A stretch of 64,000 bases of DNA from positions 1,860,001 through 1,924,000 of the forward strand of contig NC_041690.1 in the NCBI RefSeq assembly GCF_900005765.1, written 5' to 3'. A program made the translations under genes and the position numbers. Position 1 is the first letter of the stretch; every line of letters begins with the position of its first letter. Origin of the DNA: Plasmodium relictum. Taxonomy: Eukaryota; Apicomplexa; Aconoidasida; Haemosporida; Plasmodiidae. This document shows, piece by piece, positions 59,866 to 64,000 of this stretch. The notes beneath the pieces were generated by a model. That model had not been told where the DNA came from. It saw only the letters and a list, made by a program, of their open reading frames with translations, and did no database searches.

Positions 59866-61494
59866 TTATGAAAAATGTTTTGGAGATGATTGAAAAGCAT
59901 TTTTTAAAACAAAAGCTTCTGACAATATATATTCGATGTCTTGAATTTTCCAATTTTGCGTTGGAAAGCATTGCATAAATAATAGCATTTGCTGGAAATC
60001 CATTTTTTTTAAATGTTTTGACCAGTGTACTAAAAAAACAGCACAAATATAAGGATGAAAATCTGAAAAAATATCACAGATATCACTAATATACGTATCC
60101 AACAATCTAACAGATATATTTATAGGAAATTCTCTTAATAGCAAACAGTTTACCCATCTAAAAGAAAATTGAATAAAATCAATATTGTTATTATATATGT
60201 GATTAAAAAGTGAAATATCAATTCTCTTCACTATTTCTTTAACTTTAATTATAGCTCTTTGTATTCCTGGTTGGCCAAATGTATAATTATCTTGTATTTG
60301 CTCTAATAACTTTGAAAGGCAAAAATATAAATCAGACTCTACATTTTTTAGTTCATCATCGTTAATTTTCTCAATATCCTCAGAACTTATTTCTTTTTTA
60401 GTAACTATTGGTCTTAAGAAAACTATTAAAAACGGAGTAATTAAATCATTTATTCCTTGCACATAACCACACGCAGGGTGCCTAACAGAGTAGATAAATA
60501 AAACATGCTCACTTATCTGTTGTATTTTTTTATTGATAAATATATTATAACAAGATTTTGTTCTTGGAATATCAACTTTTATTTGCCGTAAAATTTTTAA
60601 CTCTTCTTCTGATAATTTATTTTTGTTATAATATTGCTTTTTTAAATTTTCATATTCATCTCTTTTTTTTTTTAATACTTTATCAGTGTCTTCTGTATTT
60701 AATGGTAAGTAGCCTAAAGCTAATTTCCAACATTTTTCTCTTACATCAAAAGGCATTTCATCTGATATTCCTCCCCACAATATATTTTTAAGTTCATCTA
60801 CGCTCAATAAAAAAAAAAATAAAAAAAAAATTAGCAATTAATCTTTTAATAAAATTAATTATATAATGAATTTAATTGTACTAATCATTTTATCAATTTT
60901 GTTATTTATTTATATTAATCATTTTATGTCAACTTGGATATATAAATACTTAGATTTTGTTGAATTCATCATTTAGAAAACTAAGTAGTTATCTAAAATT
61001 ATATATTTATATATATGTATAAATTCATCATAAAGAGATATAATTGTAGTTAATTAAATTCATATATAAAATGTTTTATATAAATTAATATATATATATA
61101 TATATAGTTAAATAAATAGATAGAAAGAGAAAAAGTGATAAACTAACTTTTTTTTTTATTTTTCATTTTTAAATTTAAAGAATAGTTTAAACAGATATTT
61201 TTTCATATTTTATATATCGATGAATTACTCATTTTTTTCTATTACATAGTAATTTATACAAAAATAATTTATATTTTTATTAATGATTAAATAAATTGAT
61301 GAATATAATTCATATTACCAAAATACATGTATATATATATATACGAATATATTTTCATTATATATTTTGTTTTTATTTATACTTATATCAATAATTGGAC
61401 TATTTAATATAGAACATAATTTCTTCATCCTTTGTGAAATATTCTTTTGCTTCATTTCATCTTTTTTATCATAATTTTTGCCTTCTAATTTCAT
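59866..61494 (-). CDS. TBC1D22/Gyp1-type Rab GTPase-activating protein, 2 exons
   Basis: Exon 1 is 61494-61383 and exon 2 is 60797-59866, giving 347 residues. The acceptor chosen at 60798 rebuilds LNSPIIDINELKNILWGGI, matching the human TBC1D22 LLSSPNTDLEELRKASWSGI; the nearby alternative acceptor does not keep the frame. The TBC domain spans nearly the whole protein. The catalytic Arg is in VDIPRT near residue 113 and the Gln in GYVQGINDLITPF near 148. EQIQDNYTFGQPGIQ and FIQFSFRWVNCLLLREFP are diagnostic of TBC1D22. It ends SSPKHFS, where the human protein ends DAPNHYRR. TBC proteins speed GTP hydrolysis by Rab GTPases; the yeast relative Gyp1 acts on Ypt1/Rab1 at the Golgi. The long disordered N-terminus of the human protein is missing. 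Confidence 0.92.
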
Positions 61495-63261
61495 TTTGTA
61501 ATTTTTTAAGTTATAAAAATTTGAATAATCAAAGCATACAAAGAATAAATTTTTTTTTTTTTGGATATACAATAAATTCTATTTTTAATATTCATTTTAA
61601 AAAAAATCTTCAAAATTGAAATTTTCTTATTTTAATTTTTCCTTAATTTTTTTTTTTTTTTTTTAAGAAAACTATTCGAAAAAAAGAACTATATTATATC
61701 ATATGCTTTTCGGTTTTGTTTTTATATATTGTGTTGTCAGTAATATGAAACTTTTATACTTAAATTTATAAAAATATATTTTTTTAAATACTAAAAATTT
61801 ATTTGAAAAAAGAAATTATCTGGACAAAAATAGAAAATGTAAATAAAATAAATAGAAAAAAAAATTAAGAATATATAAAAAAAAGAAAAATATCAAGAAA
61901 TAGTGTATATTAAAAAGAATATATAAAAATAAAAGAAAAAGATAAAATGAAATAAAATGTATAAGAAAAAGAAAAAATAGAAAATATATATGAAATAAAA
62001 AAAATAGAATATTATAAAGAAAATTTGAAAATTAGTAATAAATATATTAGTGAATGTAAAAAATTGAAATTTTTTTTTCACTAATTGCTTCTCATTATAA
62101 AAATTTAGCTAAAAGATAAAATTTTAGGTTTTTCCAATATATAATTTTATAATTTCCACTAACACATATATATAAGATTTCGAGATACAATTAACTATAA
62201 TTCTTTAATAAATTATATACATGTTATAATAATATATAACTCTTATTTTATTTTACATTATTTATAATAAATACTTTAGTAATAATAAATTATTATATCA
62301 TCAAAAAAAAAGAAAAAAAAGAGCATCCTATATTTGACTCTTCAAAACTACTTTAGTTATAATAATAATAAAGATTTTCTTAATTTGTTTTTATATATTT
62401 GTTTTCAAAAACAATAAATTTATTAATATATTGAAGTGATTAAAGAAAACAAAGTTCTTAAAAAAGGATATATAATATATATATAGATAATTATTGAAAA
62501 ATACTATTAAAAATTTATATAAAAAAAATTTAACAAAAAAATTACACACACATATTAATAAAGGCTGTAAATAAATATGTTTGTGATGTTATAATTTTTA
62601 TATAGAAGCATATACAAAATAAGAAGGTGATATTAATTTCTTTATGAAATATTTTTAAAAATATGTATAGGCATTTTCAAGTTACATGAGATGATTTATA
62701 GTGAGGAATTTGAGTTTAAAATAACTAATGAATTACATAAAATAATGAACTTAAAAATATAATATTTTCCTAATATTTTTATATTAGTGTAAATACAACT
62801 AAAAAATTATATAAATAGTAAATTTAAATCTTCATATTAAAAATATGGCAAAAATATATATCTCTTTAAATTGCAAATAAAAACCTTTTAAATAACTTTA
62901 TAATATCATATTAAAAATTATTATACATTTATCACAAATTCCTTTTTTTTTCTGGTATATATAATAATAAAAAAACTTAGAAGCTTTTTACATTTTTTAT
63001 ATAATCTCAAAAATTTGTAAAATTTAAAAAATTACTATAATTTTTTGTTCAAATTTTGGATTATATAATTAAATCTTATACTTAAATGTATATGATTAAA
63101 AAGAATACTGTTAAAATTTTATTTATTTTCAAATAAAAACATATTATTTTTTTTTCTTTGTTATTTATCTCATTTTATTGTCCTGTTTATTAAAAATAAT
63201 TTTCTTTTTTTAGTTATATTTTTCATTTATTTATTTTTTATGCATCTACTATTTAATTATT

Positions 63262-63324
<63 letters not shown>

Positions 63325-63959
63325 TTTTTTGTCCTAATTTTAATATTTTGGCATTTTAATACAAATTTTTTTTTTTCTTTTTTTTTATTGAACACTTATA
63401 TTTGTATAAGTTTGAAGTACTAAAATTCTATTCTTCTTTCTTTAACACTTTTGAAATAAATGTATGCTTTGTTTTACTTTATAGTATCCTTTAATAATTA
63501 AAAATTTAAATATTTTATTTTTAATTTGCATATTTTAAATCTACATATATATCTTTTTTTTTTTTTTATCATGTATTTATAACGTCTATTTTTCATTAAA
63601 TTAAGAATAAATAAAAATATTATTTTATTTTTTGTATTTTTAATTCTAAATAACTTACCTATTAAAAAAAATAAAAAGAGAATATTTTAAGAAATAATAA
63701 ATATATTTTAGTTTCCATATATATACATATATATAATTTTTTTTTCTTTTTTATATATTTTTAATAATTTCATTGTTTTATCTCAAATCTTTGAAAATAC
63801 ATTATTTTATTATCATCTAGAAATTATACAAGATTATTAATTTAAAAAAAAAAAAAAAAAATCGTAAAATAATGTGAGATAGATACATATAGAGATGGCA
63901 TCATAATATATAATTTTTTTTTTTACAAATTTTTTTTTTTTACTTTTATATAATTCAAT
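61495..63959. promoter_or_regulatory. Long AT-rich spacer at right end of window
   Basis: This 2.5 kb spacer lies upstream of the TBC gene and, probably, of a gene starting at the right edge. It contains a 23-codon ORF at 62691-62762, a TA repeat at 63264-63306 continuing into a T run to about 63330, and many A/T homopolymers. It still has scattered G and C, so it does not look like the nearly pure AT of a Plasmodium centromere. No RNA gene is seen. Confidence 0.45.
63264..63330 (+). repeat. TA microsatellite fused to T homopolymer
   Basis: About 21 TA units are followed directly by about 24 T bases. This is the longest simple repeat in the window. Confidence 0.9.
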
Positions 63960-64000
63960 ATGTTTAGAAGCATTATTCCTACTACTGCTGGTTTAAATAA
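63960..64000 (+). CDS. Possible 5' end of a gene cut by the window edge
   Basis: An ATG at 63960 opens a frame encoding MFRSIIPTTAGLN up to the last base. The stretch is clearly richer in G and C than the 2 kb before it, and T runs precede it as they do before other starts here. Nothing can be said about the product. Confidence is low because only 13 codons are visible. Confidence 0.4.
   Translation, partial: MFRSIIPTTAGLN

Noticed and set aside
61495-63959. Right-hand spacer as a centromere
   Set aside because: It is AT-rich and has a long TA repeat, but it keeps regular G and C throughout and lacks the multi-kilobase, nearly pure AT repeat core known for Plasmodium centromeres.
1-64000. 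tRNA, rRNA, CRISPR, insertion sequence or prokaryotic operon signals
   Set aside because: No cloverleaf, rRNA-like block, direct-repeat/spacer array or transposase frame was found; gene structure is eukaryotic throughout.

Overview
This window is nuclear DNA from a malaria parasite (genus Plasmodium). It is extremely AT-rich, with long A and T homopolymers and TA microsatellites between genes. It has many short phase-diverse GT-AG introns with T-rich acceptors and Lys/Asn/Glu-rich low-complexity insertions inside conserved proteins. It also has parasite-typical genes: a TKL3 kinase with MORN, SAM and kinase parts, a GST-fused cytosolic glutamyl-tRNA synthetase, and a probable apicoplast-targeted protein. 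Long pure Asn runs are rare and AT content is very high, which hints at an avian-type species such as P. gallinaceum or P. relictum rather than P. falciparum. That species call is inference.

From left to right: (1) a partial, intronless, Ser/Thr/Pro-rich gene of unusual base composition, with a possibly OTU-like C-terminus (1-2420). (2) A housekeeping block: NEDD8 E1 subunit ULA1/NAE1 (-), DUF4602-like nucleolar protein (-), spliceosomal SmE (+, 4 exons), lysyl-tRNA synthetase (+, 2 exons), an 8-exon coiled-coil protein (+), a small protein with a bipartite leader (+), GPN3 GTPase (-), an M50B-like membrane metalloprotease (-, 2 exons), an unknown 2-exon gene (-), a 2644-residue Munc13-like giant (+), and the tRNA deaminase ADAT2 (-, 5 exons). 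(3) TKL3 (-) and glutamyl-tRNA synthetase (+), diverging from a 2.6 kb spacer. (4) A Nudix hydrolase (+, 3 exons), an unknown 11-exon gene (+), an MPP6-like exosome cofactor (+), a degenerate P-type ATPase (-, 4 exons), the axonemal WD40 protein CFAP52 (+, 8 exons), an unknown 4-exon gene with a possible PH-like fold (-), and the TBC1D22-type Rab GAP (-, 2 exons). (5) A 2.5 kb AT-rich spacer, ending at what may be the first codons of another gene at the right edge.

From memory, lysyl-tRNA synthetase, TKL3, glutamyl-tRNA synthetase and a putative P-type ATPase lie in this order, with matching gene counts between them, on P. falciparum chromosome 13 (around PF3D7_1350100 to PF3D7_1348500). The block therefore looks like conserved core chromosome, and the left-edge gene stands out. 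I built exon models by hand from splice signals, reading phase and family similarity. Each intron model keeps the frame across all exons.

The genes are individually regulated eukaryotic units and do not form an operon. Themes present are translation and tRNA biology (KRS1, GluRS, ADAT2), RNA processing (SmE, MPP6-like, DUF4602), vesicle traffic (Munc13-like, TBC1D22), ubiquitin-like conjugation (ULA1) and the male-gamete axoneme (CFAP52). The points most worth a second look are the compositionally odd left-edge gene, the P-type ATPase that has lost its catalytic motifs, the Munc13-like giant with an in-frame upstream ORF, a Val-to-Met change in the lysyl-tRNA synthetase ATP pocket, and the plant-like M50B protein.
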